Shown: positions 1 to 12,148 of the stretch, piece by piece
Layout of the letters: each line of letters begins with the position of its first letter
Numbering within the stretch: the first letter of the stretch is position 1
Assembly: GCA_951812925.1 (NCBI GenBank)
Contig: OX638368.1
Span: forward strand, 161,806,492 to 161,870,491
Source: Calliopum simillimum
Lineage: Eukaryota > Arthropoda > Insecta > Diptera > Lauxaniidae
Direction of reading: 5' to 3'
DNA: 64,000 nt
Notes under the pieces: generated by a model
The model's input: the letters and a program-made list of their open reading frames with translations, nothing else
The model's database searches: none
What the model was told of the DNA's origin: nothing
Program-made: the position numbers and the translations under genes

Positions 1-3000
1 ACAAAATGCAGCTCCGATGATGCCCTGGACTCCACTGGCAGCAGTTTTGACGGAAGTAGTGATGAGGAGACCTCATACAATATGACACGCAGCGAGTCTG
101 ATTCGGGAATCGGCATTAGTATCGGCAATGATTACAAAAACGTAAACGTAATAGAGAAGAAGTTTAGTGCAAGTACAAACAACTCGGACTACGAGGACAT
201 ACAAGTCACAGATCAGAAGCCGATTTTAGCCAAAGTCGAAACCGCGGGTACATCACTTAAATCGGCAAATTTGCGCAAGCCCATCTTTAGCCTGGATAAA
301 AGTCGTGAACTACACGGCGAACCCGATGGCAGTGCAGATCCAGATGGCAGCCTAGAACAGAAGGAAACCATAGCACAAGTTCAGCTTCCTGCATTACCCA
401 AATCACCACCACCTACAAAGACAATCGATGCGCGTCCTTCATTTTTGCATGGCTTACAAAAGCAGCATCCACCGATTTTACTGAAAAAACCCGATTTGCC
501 AGTTAAGCCAATCGTTGTGTCGCCTATTAACAGTCCTCTTAAAACATTCGTCGCGAAACGTCAACCAACCAACGTAGAGCAGCAGGTCATAAGTCAACTT
601 CAACTGGTGATGTCAAAATCAAGCGAAAACTTGGCAGCTGACTCAGCAAGAGATGATGCCAAGCTCAAAAAGGGTAGAGCACCAAATCCGCCGCCTGAGC
701 AAAAATCTAGCGCACCGCCAACGCCTGAACGCGATTACAATATGGCTATCGACTTTGAGAAAGAGAAAGACAAAATACACGAAGCGACAACAGCAGCATC
801 AGCAGCAGCAGCATCAACAACAAGCACAGAAGGCCACAAGCATTCGAATCAATCGCAAGAACAACATTCGAATGTGGAAGCACAACCGTTGCACAGTTCA
901 ACAGCAGAACTGGAGAAAAATTCTAACATCAAAAATACTTCCGCAACAAACAGCAGCGCAACAACTCCGGCACCACCATCAGCAACATCGGCAGCAATCT
1001 CTGCAATATCCAACATTTACACACGCAAGCTGCCAGCAATAACTGTGAACACCAACAACAGCAACAAGAACTCCGCTTCACCGGTCATTAGGGAGAAGGA
1101 CAAACGTGAACGAGCCACCGTCAATCCTAAATTCCGCAGCCTTAACACATTTGTCTCACAACGTAACAATGCCGCTAAAAATTTCCAGTTGCAAACGGCC
1201 ACTTCATCTCTTAGCCTGAAGCAACCAATGACACCGGAACCTTCAAGAAACAACAACAAGAATCTATCTGCATCTGAAGAGTGTTTAGCAGCTGCGGCAT
1301 CATCAACATCCAAGTCCTATGTGACTGCATCGAGTTTTGATTTATCTATGTCCGGCAATCCAAATGCTAATGCTGCCGATAAGAAATTACCTTCAGCACC
1401 ACAAAAGGCAAAAACAAAGTTTTCAATTAAAAAGTTTCTGCGCATGGGCGCCAGCAAAACAACTGACAATCTGCATAAAAAAGAAGGCATTTACTCAGAA
1501 ATTTGTACTGGCGAAGAATCGGGTGTTGTAGGGAAGCCACGTCTTGTGATCATTCATCCCATTGACATTAATCCTACAGCTGTGGAAGTCGTCAAGGATA
1601 TCACGAAGACAAACGATTCTGTGGCAGCACAGACGGTTGCCGTCGTCACAGCTAAACCACCAGCGCCTCCATTACGTATCACTGAGGGGCAGCGCGCACA
1701 TGAAATAAATAAACCGGCCAGACCACCACCACCCAAAAGCGCAGAATTGCGTCGCAAGCAAAAGATTGGTGGACAAGCACTAAGCGTAGTAGCAGCCATA
1801 GAAGCAGCAAGCAGCGGTGGTGGTTCCATGAAATGCAAGGCCGATAATGTTTACGCAAATTTAGGTAAGTGTTTAAATTGAAAGAGCTGATCGTAACTTC
1901 TTTGCCTTATACAAAGCTAATCTGATAAAATCAATCAATTATTAGTACAGTCATTTGGAAGTTTTACCTGGAAAGTTTTCCGTGATTATTGAAAACGAGT
2001 TATATTACAGTTTTCGATGCGCTCTTTCCAGATTTCACCTTTCTTGTCCGCTAGCGCCACTATTTTTGGTAAATTGCGCTTAAAAGCACTTTTTTGCAAA
2101 TATATCGCTAACGATTACTTTTAGTGAAAAATATTGTTCGACAAAAATGTAGCTTATAAAATTTCCAAACTACATATTGCTTCTTTGATACAACTTTTAC
2201 TTTGAAACAATCCGAAACTTAAGAAAAAATACAGTTTTAGCAAAATAACTCGAAAACGGCTTGCTATAGAAAAAAATTTCCATCATGCATTTTGTAGAGC
2301 ATGCGAGGATCCCTACGAACACTTTTCTTGTTCGACTTACCGTTCATGAGATATCGCGATTTGAAAATCAACATGTTTTATGAACACTCAATTATTTTAA
2401 ACTTTTTTATGAAAAACTTCATATTTTTTTTTAAGGTATTAGGCCCATTCTTCTAGATTTTCTCTCTTACGAGAAGTAGTCCTTTATTCGTAACATAAAA
2501 CTTACGAGCTGATGGTTTGACCGATTTGATTTTCAATATGTTTATTTACTTTTAATTTCGCTTAATTTAGTTCCTCACTTTTAAAGTAGCCTTTTTGAGC
2601 AAAACTAAAGAAACGAACTGGATGTTTTTTTTTTTTTTTTGTGAAATAGTCCGACATGCACTTAACCCAATTTGCTAGAAAAACAAATCTACTACCGACG
2701 ACATAGATACATCAAATTAACCGTTATATTGATTAGAATGCGTGCCGTTTGGTGTTTCCAGTGATGAAATGTGAGTAACACTGTTGTTGTACATGGTTCT
2801 TTTTTTAAATTTCGGTATTTCAACTGATGACAATGTTGTGGCCAGTTACCGTTGGTGAATCATGATTTGCAAATTTGTTGCTGTTTTCATTCCAAACTCA
2901 TTTCTGGGTATGTGGGTGAGCTTTGATTTCGTATTCAAATAGATAAAGCGAATACCTGATTCTACTGAAATGATTTGAAGGTCGTATATTCAGAAGAACA

Positions 3001-6000
3001 ATATTTTAGTGTTGTACATATCTTCTCTTCTTATACGAGATAAAATTGTATGTTTGTTTTTTTGTTTCTTTGTTTCTTTGTACTTATTTCTGTGCCAATA
3101 TTTTTTCTCGAAAACGGCTACAGCGATTTTAATGAAACTTGGACTAGTGTTAGATATTAGCTTACAATGAAGAATGAGCTAGGTTTGAACTTTGTAAATG
3201 CTCACCAGAGGGCGTGGCACAGCCTTAAATTTTAAATTTGATTTAGTAATAACTCGCAAATTATACAAGGTATTTGGATGAAATTTGGTGAGCGGGTACG
3301 GGTTAATAATACCTCGTAACGGACAAAAAGTGAACTGGATCGAAGAAGTGCCACGCCCACTTTTCAGCCCTTGAAAATTTTGATTCAATATTACTCGAAA
3401 ACGACTCCTCCTAAATTTTCATCAAAATTGTTGATGTTACCTCTGCAAACAAGGATTAATATGTGATATGCCGTTATATTGGGAAAACTCGTTGAAGGGC
3501 GTGGCACCGCCCACAAAAATATAAAACGGTATAAAAAGAAAACTAATAAAGCAAACATTCTGAAATTAACTGTGAGGTGCGTAATTGCAAAAAGGCATCT
3601 CTGTTCTGAAAGTGGGCGAAATATTGCCATTGCGCGTGGAACCTCCCATACAAGCCAAATACGTTAAATGCTATTTTTCGCAAATGTTACAAGATATTTT
3701 AATGAAATTTGGTATGTAGGTACTGCTTATTAATGCCTTATAATAACCGAAAAGTGGGCGGTATCGAAGAAGTACCACGCCCCCTTTTTAGCCGTTGAAA
3801 ATTTTGATTTAATATTACTCGAAAACGACTCCAACAATTTTAATGAAAATTTAAGAGATTGTACCCTTGAAAACAAGTGTTAATATGCGATATGCTGTTA
3901 TATTGGAAAAACTCGATGAAGGGCGTGGCACCGCCCACAGAAATATAATACGCTTTAAAAAGAAAACTACTAAAGCAATCTTTCTGAATTTAACGTAAGG
4001 TAGTCTACTTGCTATTAGGCACCATTACGAACTGAAAGTAGAGAAAATATCGCCTATGGGCGTGGAATCTCCCATACAAGTAAAACACGTTAAATGTTAT
4101 CTCACGCAAATGGTACAACATATTTTGATGGAATTTGGTACACAGCTATTGCTGGCAAATGCCTTTTATATAAACAAAAGTGGGTGATACCGAGAAAGTG
4201 CCAGGCCCACTTTTTAACCATTCAAAATTTTGATTCGATATTATTCGAAAACGACTCCATTAATTTTAATGAAAATTTAAGAGGTGTTACCATTAAAAAC
4301 AAGGAATAATATGCGATATGCCGTTTTATTGGAAAAACTCACTGAAAGGCGTGGCACCGCCTACAAAAATATAATACGCTACAAAAAAAAAAATACAAAA
4401 GCAATCTTCGTAAATTTAACTGTAGGGAGTCTCCTTTTTATTAGGCACCTACGACCTGAAAATGGGCAATATATCGCTGGTGCGCGTCGAACCTCCCATA
4501 CAAGTAAAACAAATAAAATGCTATTTCTCGCAAATGCTACAACGTATTTTGATGAAATTTGGTATGCGGATCTGGATCATGAGTATCTTAAGCATAACGA
4601 AAAGTGGGATTCGTTCAACAATTGCCACGACCACTTTTTACCAAAATAAAAATTTTAGTTATAGTAGTAACTCAGGCACAAAAAAAGAATGGAATGAACT
4701 TCTTATTTTTAATATGCAGTCTTATGTACTTTTTGACGCTGAATCCGTCTTCATCAGCAAAACTATCATTATACCTGCAGGGTTTTGAAATATCTTTGCT
4801 TGAAGTTGAAGAAAACGCTGTGTTCAGTCTTAACTGCGTGTCTACAAGAAAAGGTGAAAACCTTTTTTATTAATGGCGTTGAATAGCCACACTCTTCCTT
4901 ATCAAAACTTTTCCAATAGGTCTTTTACTTTCCGAGGTAAGATCTTTTGAAGATATGATATTTCAGCCCCAATACAATAGACGAAATATTTTGGATGCCT
5001 GCCATATCCCATTTATTTAATTTTTTGATATTTTTCTATACCATTCCACACTTTCCAAATATTTTCTTATTATTATTCTCATCGGTTAATTTATCATTTT
5101 GAAAGCATGAACATTGGAGGTGAAAAGGTACGAATTCCATCACAAAAAGTAGCTATGAATAATATCATCAACTAAAATAATAAGATTAGATTGTTGACCG
5201 AGTAGGGATCGGTCTCCAGGTACTTAAGTATTATCAGAGGTAGGAAAATGTCGACCATTATTTTTAAAGGCAAATCAGCACAAGAGTGCTTGAGAAGTTC
5301 CATTGTTGGCCTATTTTTTTGGATTTTCCACTTATCTATGAAAATAAGTCGAAAATGGATTACACTGCGCAACAATTTTTAAAAAATGTGATAAGGACAA
5401 GACTTTGCTATACTGGGACGATAGCCCTACCATAGCTGAGTAAAACACCCGGTGGGTTTTGCAAAGTTAGCTGCATATCGGGTTTTATCGACCTCTAAAG
5501 TTTTTTGCTAGAAGCTCTTCAATTTTTGGTAATAGCTTCAGTCATAGCTAAATATTATGCCAAACAAAATTGATACAGGAGGTATTTTGTATAAAATGTT
5601 CGGTCTTTTTAGTTTTTCAACCATAACTCACAAAAAATCAATTTTCAAAAAAACTTTATTTTGCAAAATTGTACTAGACTAAAAAATGCATGAATTTTCT
5701 AAGCATTCAAGTTGGGGTTCGGTCGTTGAAAAAACTGAAGAGTCTTTAGCAAAAACTTTAGAAGTCGATAGAAATCGTTATGCAGCAAACTTTGCGAAAC
5801 CAATCGGGGTTTTACTCAGCTATCGTTCCAAGTCTTGTCCCTAATTTTTCTGTTGTACAGTGTTATCAGCAACACCTCAAAAATGTGAATTTGGGTTCAT
5901 TAGAAAAAGCCTTTCGGTATGGAAAGGTTCAACGTGAATTTTTGGCAATTCCTCTATTCGTTAAGGAGAGTTCATTATTCTAATTCTTTCTCGCTATATA

Positions 6001-9000
6001 AATAGGTTTGAATGCGAGAGAGAGAGATGTCACGATAAACAAACCAGCAACGGTCATATTTGTAAGCATTGTCATTTCTGCGATTTACATATTTTTCATT
6101 TATCTCTTATTTGATATTGCTATTCTGTATTCTACAGAACAGTAGGTACTGTATTTGAGGACTCTGTTCTGTAATATTTATTTTTTATTGCTAAGCATAG
6201 AAATGTTCTGCATTTTAGAAAAAGTGCTGGGAAAACAAATTTTTTATGTTTTGACTTCAAAATATCGCCAAAATTTTGCAAAATTTAAAGTACAGAGCTA
6301 AATATTAAATTAAGTATAAAGTTCTGTTCTGTATTTTAATTTCAAATAAATGGTCACCGTAAGCATAACAGAAGAAATAATTCTCACCGTTTAATTACAT
6401 TACACGAGTTATAAGGTCATGCGCTTACCTACTTTTTCAACAATCGGTGAGAATGATCGGATTGTAAATTTTTCAGAAATTTATATTTTGTCATCAGAAA
6501 TCTCCTCAATAAAACAAAATCCACAAAGGAACGTTCTTTGCTTTCGGTGAATATTTTCATCAAATTTTTGGTATCCAAGACTACATAATAGAAATGCAAT
6601 TTTCCAATCGTTTAAATGGAAACTTTGTGAGTTTTAAGGGTTGAGAATTGGTTTGTGGCAACTTTTGCATATCTGTTATTATCAACAGTTCTCTTTCAGG
6701 TTTTATGTTTCGCAATTTTTATAATTACAATTTTTTTTTCCTTTTGTAAGGTGAAATCCGTTCATCGATTGCGCCACGTAAGCCCGAACGTACCGCTAGT
6801 ATGCGCGAACGTGAAGCCCAGCTTGAATTAGTACGTAAACGACATTTCGGTCAGAATAATGAAAACGTCGATACTATCTCGATTTGCTCGTCAAACGGAG
6901 AAAATGTATTGGCAGATCCGATCACCAATAGTAACTGTAATTCCACAACTTCTACACTAAGCCCACAACTTTCCAGTGGAAGAATAAATTCGCTATTATC
7001 AGATGGAAAACCACCAAGTGGTAGTCGAACCAGTACATTTGAGCGCCAAAAAAGTGAACCAAAAATCGCTAGTAAATTGGAAATCTTTGAGAACCGTTCA
7101 ACAACGCCAACTTCTTTAACAGGAAATAACGCAGCAAACGACTCACGTCCGAGTAGCTTAAAAGATTCTGTACGAAAAATCAACAGCACAATTGATAGCT
7201 ATTTAAAGGATAAACGGGATTTTGAAAATATGTATGAGTTCGTGAAAACTGCTGCATCACCGCCACCACCACCAGCCCGATCGGTCGACTTAACCGCACC
7301 AGCACGTAACCTGCCACAACGGCGTGTGGCACTTTACTCCGATACTGCATCAGTGGCAAGCTATACAAGAAGTGAATACGGGCCGGTTCGAAACTATGGA
7401 CTTAATGGCAGCTTAGGTAAGTTGAGTCTTTGAGAAATGGATATCTAAAAGTAAATCCAGACTGAAATAATGACAAGACATTGTAAGCTTAGTACTGGTG
7501 AAATTCTCTTACCAATGTGTAAATGGTGAGAGAATTTTACACTTTGCTGAGTGAAAATTATTACACAGTATTGTGTGGCTGCCATTTTTCACAGTACGTG
7601 TGAAATTTCACTCAGTTTCATTTAGAATGTGTGACATTTAGCCAATCCCTCCAAATTGGCGAAATATCACATTGTTCGGGGTGAGATAGAACTAGCACGA
7701 GGTCGAGGCCTTGTTTTAAGCAACAAAATAAATATGTATATTTTTATTTAATAGCTTTTACTAATTTTTTAGCAAACATTCCACGTGTTATTTCGGCTTC
7801 ATATTGCGGTAGTGAAATGGGTGAATTCGATATCTACTCGCCGTATAGTTACTATGGCAGCGAGGCAGGTGGTGATGTTGCTGGAGATATAAATGATAGT
7901 GTATGGGGCATACCATCAGTAAGTAATAACAAAGCCTTTCTTAAGAACATCATAATGTATATTTTTGTTTTATTTCAAAAGGCCAATAAAAATCGATCTA
8001 AAGCTACAAATCGTTTGCGTATGCGCAAAGGACGCAGTGTTGTACACAAAACGATTGAAGACAACTATACGGCAGTTGTGGTGGCGAATCATGAAGCGTT
8101 GGCGCAAGTATTGGATCAGGTAAGCTTTTAAAAGTCTGAACTAAATAAATTTGAAATAAAAATCATCGTTCCTACTGGCAATAGATGCAGCAAACACCCA
8201 TCATACCACCAGCTCTACGCCCTCTTTCCAATGCTATTAATTTACGTTTCGAAGACTTCACTATGCTGGATGGTGCTCAGGCGTTCGTTGTTGGCAAGAA
8301 GGCATTCCATGCCGCTCTTTGGACCACTGCTCCAGTCACGCTGGCACTTTCTGCTGATTCAAATCAACTAGCGGGTGTTGGTGGCGAGCTCAGTCAATTG
8401 TCAGGCGGCGTCTGTGGGGTACTTAACCCGATAACAGAATTCTGTGATTTGGTACCCAGCTACCACTTGCCGCTAATGCCCAGCACTGAAGTGTCACTGT
8501 TGCAAGCAACCATTTCAGTTCTACCACGCCTACAGCTTGATACACTACAATCAATTGGCGCCATTTTAAAGGGAAAATCGCAGGTGCTGGATAAAAGTAA
8601 TTTTAACTTCCGTGGCTCGATTCCAAATCTTACCGCTGGCCAAAAAGATGGCCACTCGAATGCGCTGCGAAACGTTGTATCGGTACAAAATCTAAGTACA
8701 CTTAATGAGGGTGAGTCTATGGACGCGGGCGCACAAACTCAAGCTGAAGGGGAACAGCAAACAACTGCTCTTGCCAATGCCTGTATGCCATCATTCGACG
8801 ATGTTATGACGCGCGAAGTGGCCTTTATAATGTTGCAGCTGGTCAACGGCATGAAAAATTTGCAAGCAAAAGCTATTGAGGAGATGCCATTGAGCCTCTC
8901 TAATGTGGTGCTATCGAAAGATGCCGAAAATAAAGATACACAAGCACGACTTTGCGTTTTACAAGGGTCAGTATTTAAACTTATACATACTAATGAAGTG

Positions 9001-11056
9001 CTCAAGAATAAATTTCGCAATGTTGTTGTTTCATTAATATTTCCCAATTCAATACACAATCAATCGTACAAACGAAAAAAAATTTATCGTGATCGATATT
9101 GGATTTCCTTAACAGTTGGAGAATTCTACCCTCAAGGTACCAAAAACTCCAAATGTGCCTCTGATTTGCAAATTCATGTAAACTAGAATCGCCCAATGGT
9201 CAAAATTTTACCACAAATGTATTAAATAATATTGGTACTTTTTGGACTTTTGTTACTATTTAGTACAAAATAGAAAAGCTCATTTATCATCCCTGGTACA
9301 ATGACAAATGTGAAACGAAAAGAAAACAAAAAACATGAAGCCAGCTTTTAGTCCTTCTCTTCGTGTTGTATCCTCTTTTCAGCTCTGGGTGATCGCGTAT
9401 GTTGTCGTTGTTAATTTTGAAAAATCTGCATTTAATTTTACCTGGCTTAATGGCAAAATATTAAAATAATTTTAACTTTGTGCACGCAAATACCTTTCTA
9501 ATGGTGTATAATTCAAAGTCGTGCTCTATTTCTTACATAGCAAAAAAGGTAGGACAAATTTTGTCAAGCGTATTAATATACAGGTTTGTGAAATACGATG
9601 CAGCAAAAATTGTTTACTCTTTCCTGATGTATAGGAGAGGAAGTTTAAAGTCTTTAAGAGACAGATAAGCGATGGGAAGCGATCACTCAGCTTGTCTTAT
9701 AGTACTATCGCCAGACTATTTAGTTTGTCGTGTGAATCAGCTCTAAAATTTGTTTCCGAAAATCGATATTCATCGATTCGATTTTGTTCCAATCGAAATC
9801 GAATTTGAAGATTAAGAAGAATTGTTTTACTGCCTGTTTCATAGATAGAATTTAGAATATTTTGAAAGTGAGCAAACTGTAAATTCCAATAAATTCATTT
9901 TAAAGCAATTTTTTTAAGCTTATAGAGTAGTGAATGTACTCAACACTATAACACAGTCGTCCTGCGTTTTTGAAAAAGTTAAAAAAGTATGAAATGATAG
10001 TAGGTGATTTTTATAGATTTTTAATCGCTGAGTCCGAATATGACCTCCGATTTGTTCCATCACGTCTGAGATTCAAGTTATCCTTGATTTAAAGTGCAAG
10101 AAACGCTATTTTCAGACATATGGCGTACATCCTGAAAGTACATAGTCTAGTTCACTATTGACAGCGCCATTGAATAGCCCTGAGCTTCCTCTTTAAAACG
10201 TACTTTTAACTTTTTCAATTGAATCATTAGTTTCCGAGATCTCATCGATTGAAGTAAAGGTATCGCTTATCCCTGTAAAGGACTATGTTCAATTTGTATA
10301 CCTTAACTTCAATGGATGATACCTCGAAAACTAATGATTAAGTTGGAAAAGTTAAAAGTACGTTTTAAAGAGGAAGCTCAGGGCTATTCAATGCCGCTGT
10401 CAATAGTGAACTTGACAACTTTAAGGATGTACGCCATATGTTTGAAAATAGCGTTTCCTGCACTTTAAATCAAGGGTAACTCGGATCTCAGACGTGAGGG
10501 AGCAAATTGGAGGTCATATTCGGGTTCAGCGAGCAAAAATCTATAAAAATCACCTACTCTGATCTTATACTTTTTTTCATCGCAGGCCTGTGTAATTAAT
10601 TAAATCTTTATCTTAAAAAATGTATTCCAATTTCATTTTCATTACAGCAATAATAATGATGAAGATGAACTAATGGGTACACTTTGTAAATGCGCTCACA
10701 CCGCACTCTCTGAAATGCTGCCTTTTACAAAGATCACTCCTATATTGGCAGATATTCTGTTGCAAGAACGATCCGAATCATTGTCAAAATCCAAATCTGT
10801 GCTTGAGTTTGTATTGTGGGGTCCCTCGGACGTTGTGCTCTCCGGTTCGACAAAAGAACGAGAGCTAGCACTGCAGCGTTGGTTGGACTTGGAACGTGCT
10901 ACTGTTTTGCACGGACTGGTACGCACGCGTGTAGAGCTCACCGTGTATGATGAATGCCATTTAATGTTTTTGGTGCGTTCAAATGCAAAAATGATGAACG
11001 ATGCATCAAAAATAGTCTGTGGCTATCAACAACGATCGCCGGAGCTGAAGGAATAA
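1..11056 (+). CDS. PEAK1/pragmin-like pseudokinase scaffold, 3' six exons (5' partial)
   Basis: Exons 1-1864, 6751-7416, 7773-7918, 7982-8119, 8185-8966 and 10648-11056 join in one frame (4005 nt, 1334 codons plus stop). Every junction is GT-AG and phases agree (1, 1, 0, 0, 2). The frame is open from base 1, so the start lies upstream. Residues 1-890 are low-complexity: Ser/Thr/Asn/Ala-rich, proline stretches, a basic KFSIKKFLRMG motif near 474, and Tyr motifs (GIYSEI, DNVYANLG, FENMYEFV) that could be phosphosites. The last ~440 residues are folded-looking. They include RFEDFTMLDG (~959), TREVAFIMLQLVNGMKNLQ, and a C-terminal helical part with LEFVLWGP and RWLDLERATVLHGLV. This pattern recalls the NKF3 pseudokinases (PEAK1, pragmin), which dimerise and scaffold Src/Grb2-type signalling. 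I see no HRD or DFG motif. Family assignment is from memory of motifs. Gene structure is firm; function is inference. Confidence 0.72.
1940..2480. repeat. Dispersed repeat family E, copy 1
   Basis: This stretch shares phrases with 39140-39960: CCTGGAAAGTTTT, GCGCTCTTTC(C)AGATTTCA, GCAAATAT(A)TC, GCATTTTGTAG and TTCATGAGATATCGCG. The same phrases recur loosely at 61900-62130. It has no coding content and is probably a non-autonomous DNA element. Ends were not resolved. Confidence 0.5.
3021..5223 (+). mobile_element. Helitron-like non-autonomous element, copy A
   Basis: It begins TCTTCTCTTCTTATACGAG and ends with a 6-bp-stem hairpin (GACCGA-GTAGGGA-TCGGTC, 5196-5214) nine bases before the final GGTAC. 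It is flanked by A on the left and T on the right, as are the other two copies. Inside are about 425-bp tandem units, each opening with GGGCGTGGCACCGCCC (near 3497, 3921 and 4348). The extra unit accounts for most of its length excess over copy B (2203 against 1773 bp). No Rep/helicase coding is seen. The 3' end is not a canonical CTRR. Confidence 0.65.
5394..5840. mobile_element. Foldback (inverted-repeat) element, ~447 bp
   Basis: The left arm opens ACAAGACTTTGCTATACTGG. The right arm closes with the reverse complement, ending GTTCCAAGTCTTGTCCC. Arms of about 150 bp share GACGATAGC, GCTGAGTAAAAC, TTTGCAAAGTT and CTCTTCAATTTTT in inverted order. It lies in intron 1 of the PEAK-like gene. A target duplication is not clear. 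Confidence 0.6.
7417..7772 (+). other. Intron 2 of the PEAK-like gene with a short hairpin
   Basis: The donor is GTAAGT at 7417; the acceptor TTTTTTAG ends at 7772. A near-perfect stem (GTGAAATTCTCTTACCA against TGGTGAGAGAATTTTAC) lies at about 7498-7540. Nothing else stands out. Confidence 0.6.
7919..7981 (+). other. 63-nt intron that is in frame and free of stops
   Basis: The donor is GTAAGT at 7919 and the acceptor TTTCAAAAG ends at 7981. The 63 bases are a multiple of three with no stop codon in the gene's frame, so retention would add 21 mostly hydrophobic residues rather than truncate the protein. Confidence 0.6.
9950..10594. mobile_element. Foldback element in the last intron, ~645 bp
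   Basis: Two arms of about 300 bp mirror each other around 10275. The left arm carries ACACAGTCGTCCTGCG, AGTAGGTGATTTTTATAG, TATGACCTCCGATTTG and GGCTATTCAATG-type phrases; the right arm carries their reverse complements and ends ATCGCAGGCCTGTGT. It lies wholly within the 8967-10647 intron, ending about 50 bases before the final acceptor. It has no coding content. It resembles a long-terminal-inverted-repeat MITE. Confidence 0.7.
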
Positions 11057-11062
11057 AATAAA
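11052..11062 (+). terminator. Overlapping AATAAA polyadenylation signals at the stop codon
   Basis: One AATAAA overlaps the TAA stop (11052-11057) and a second begins at 11057. Either gives a very short 3' UTR. An AT-rich tract with further weak signals follows to about 11170, so a longer 3' UTR is also possible. Confidence 0.45.
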
Positions 11063-11820
11063 GAACTTCATACTTTAGTTTTATTCATAAATTATTTTTT
11101 ATTTAATTTGTATTGTTACGTCCAATTTAAAGATATATTTTTTTACATATGAATGCAACCTTAATATATTTGTTTTTTTATTTTGATTAAAAATCGTTGC
11201 TTTACGTGCCAAATTTAAAAAAAAAAAGAAAACATTTCTGCTGTCAAACATCAAATTGTTTTCGGTTGTTAAAGAAAACTCGTACTGTTCTTAAATGGAG
11301 ATTTATAATAAATTCGAAATGATTTTGATTTATTAATAATATGAATAATTTTAATATCTACATAAATCGGTGTTTGCATTACAAAACCATTAAATATTGT
11401 AATTAGTATTGAGAAATAAATATTCTGCAAATAATAAATAAAAAACAACACAAAAATATAATTTTTCATTGGCCACTTACCATTTTAGGAAATTCGAGTT
11501 TTTACATACATAACTATGAATGCCACTATATCCAAGTCCAGTCGGCTCTATCTACTGCATATGCTTTTCAAAGGTTTTTAAGAATATTTTAGTGCTGCAA
11601 CTAACAAAATAATTGTAGTAAAGCATTAGAAGATCTGAAACATATCTATATCGCAGCCATCATTTAGAAAATTGTTGAATCATTCAGCTCTAAGGGCGAT
11701 GAGTTTCTAAATCTTTAAGGAGAGTTGAAGCGTTGAAATTAGTATACACACAAATACAGCTATGGTTTAATTCAGTGATCGGCACTGCATATCTCAATTG
11801 AGCTCTCTATTTTATATATA
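11063..11820. other. Intergenic AT-rich stretch, nothing recognised
   Basis: No exon, RNA gene or clear repeat end was found between the 3' end of the PEAK-like gene and the transposon cluster. Confidence 0.5.
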
Positions 11821-11828
11821 GGGTAGAG

Positions 11829-11866
11829 TCCCCCAAGGTGGACATCCCCCTAAGGTGGACATACCT
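11829..11866. repeat. Solo end of a doubled-motif element
   Basis: AAGGTGGACAT occurs twice (11835-11845 and 11852-11862) next to runs of C. It has the same design as the ends of the elements at 12149 and 45250. No matching opposite end was found, so this is probably a relic. Confidence 0.4.
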
Positions 11867-12148
11867 GAATTTTTTTTTTTTGCATAAGGTGGCAGCACTG
11901 TGTGCTTCATGATTGTATTACAGTTTGGTAATACGCAGTTTTTGGTTATGTTATTAAGTTACTCCTCGTGGCTCTTTGTCTGCTGCAATACCCCGGTCGC
12001 AGAAGTTACTCGAAAAGTTTGGACGGCGCTCGGAATAAGTTCGATTTAATAAACGAAAACAGTGTTTCCAAAAACGTAAGTACCCTTTTAACTTAGCTTA
12101 CGTACCAAACAAACATATTGTAAACAAATTTGCATGATAGGGTAAGCT

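Larger units (their letters stand above)
1865..6750 (+). other. Intron 1 of the PEAK-like gene, filled by repeats
   Basis: The donor GTAAGT at 1865 and the acceptor TTTTGTAAG ending at 6750 define the intron. It holds a dispersed repeat (about 1940-2480), a Helitron-like element (3021-5223) and a foldback (5394-5840). In 5841-6750 I see only AT-rich DNA. No coding exon was found inside. Confidence 0.75.

Noticed and set aside
653..1042. Open frame of 129 codons rich in Gln/His
   Set aside because: It is a shadow of the CAG/ACA-rich coding exon 1-1864 in another frame.
4284..4873. Overlapping open frames within the Helitron-like copy, and similar ones at 19822-20291 and 23222-23959
   Set aside because: They fall in the repeat's internal units, differ between copies and match no replication protein.
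8967..9186. Extension of the 8185 exon to an in-frame stop at 9186
   Set aside because: A GTCAGT donor at 8967 joins in exact frame to the exon at 10648, which continues the conserved C-terminus. The extension is most simply intron read-through.
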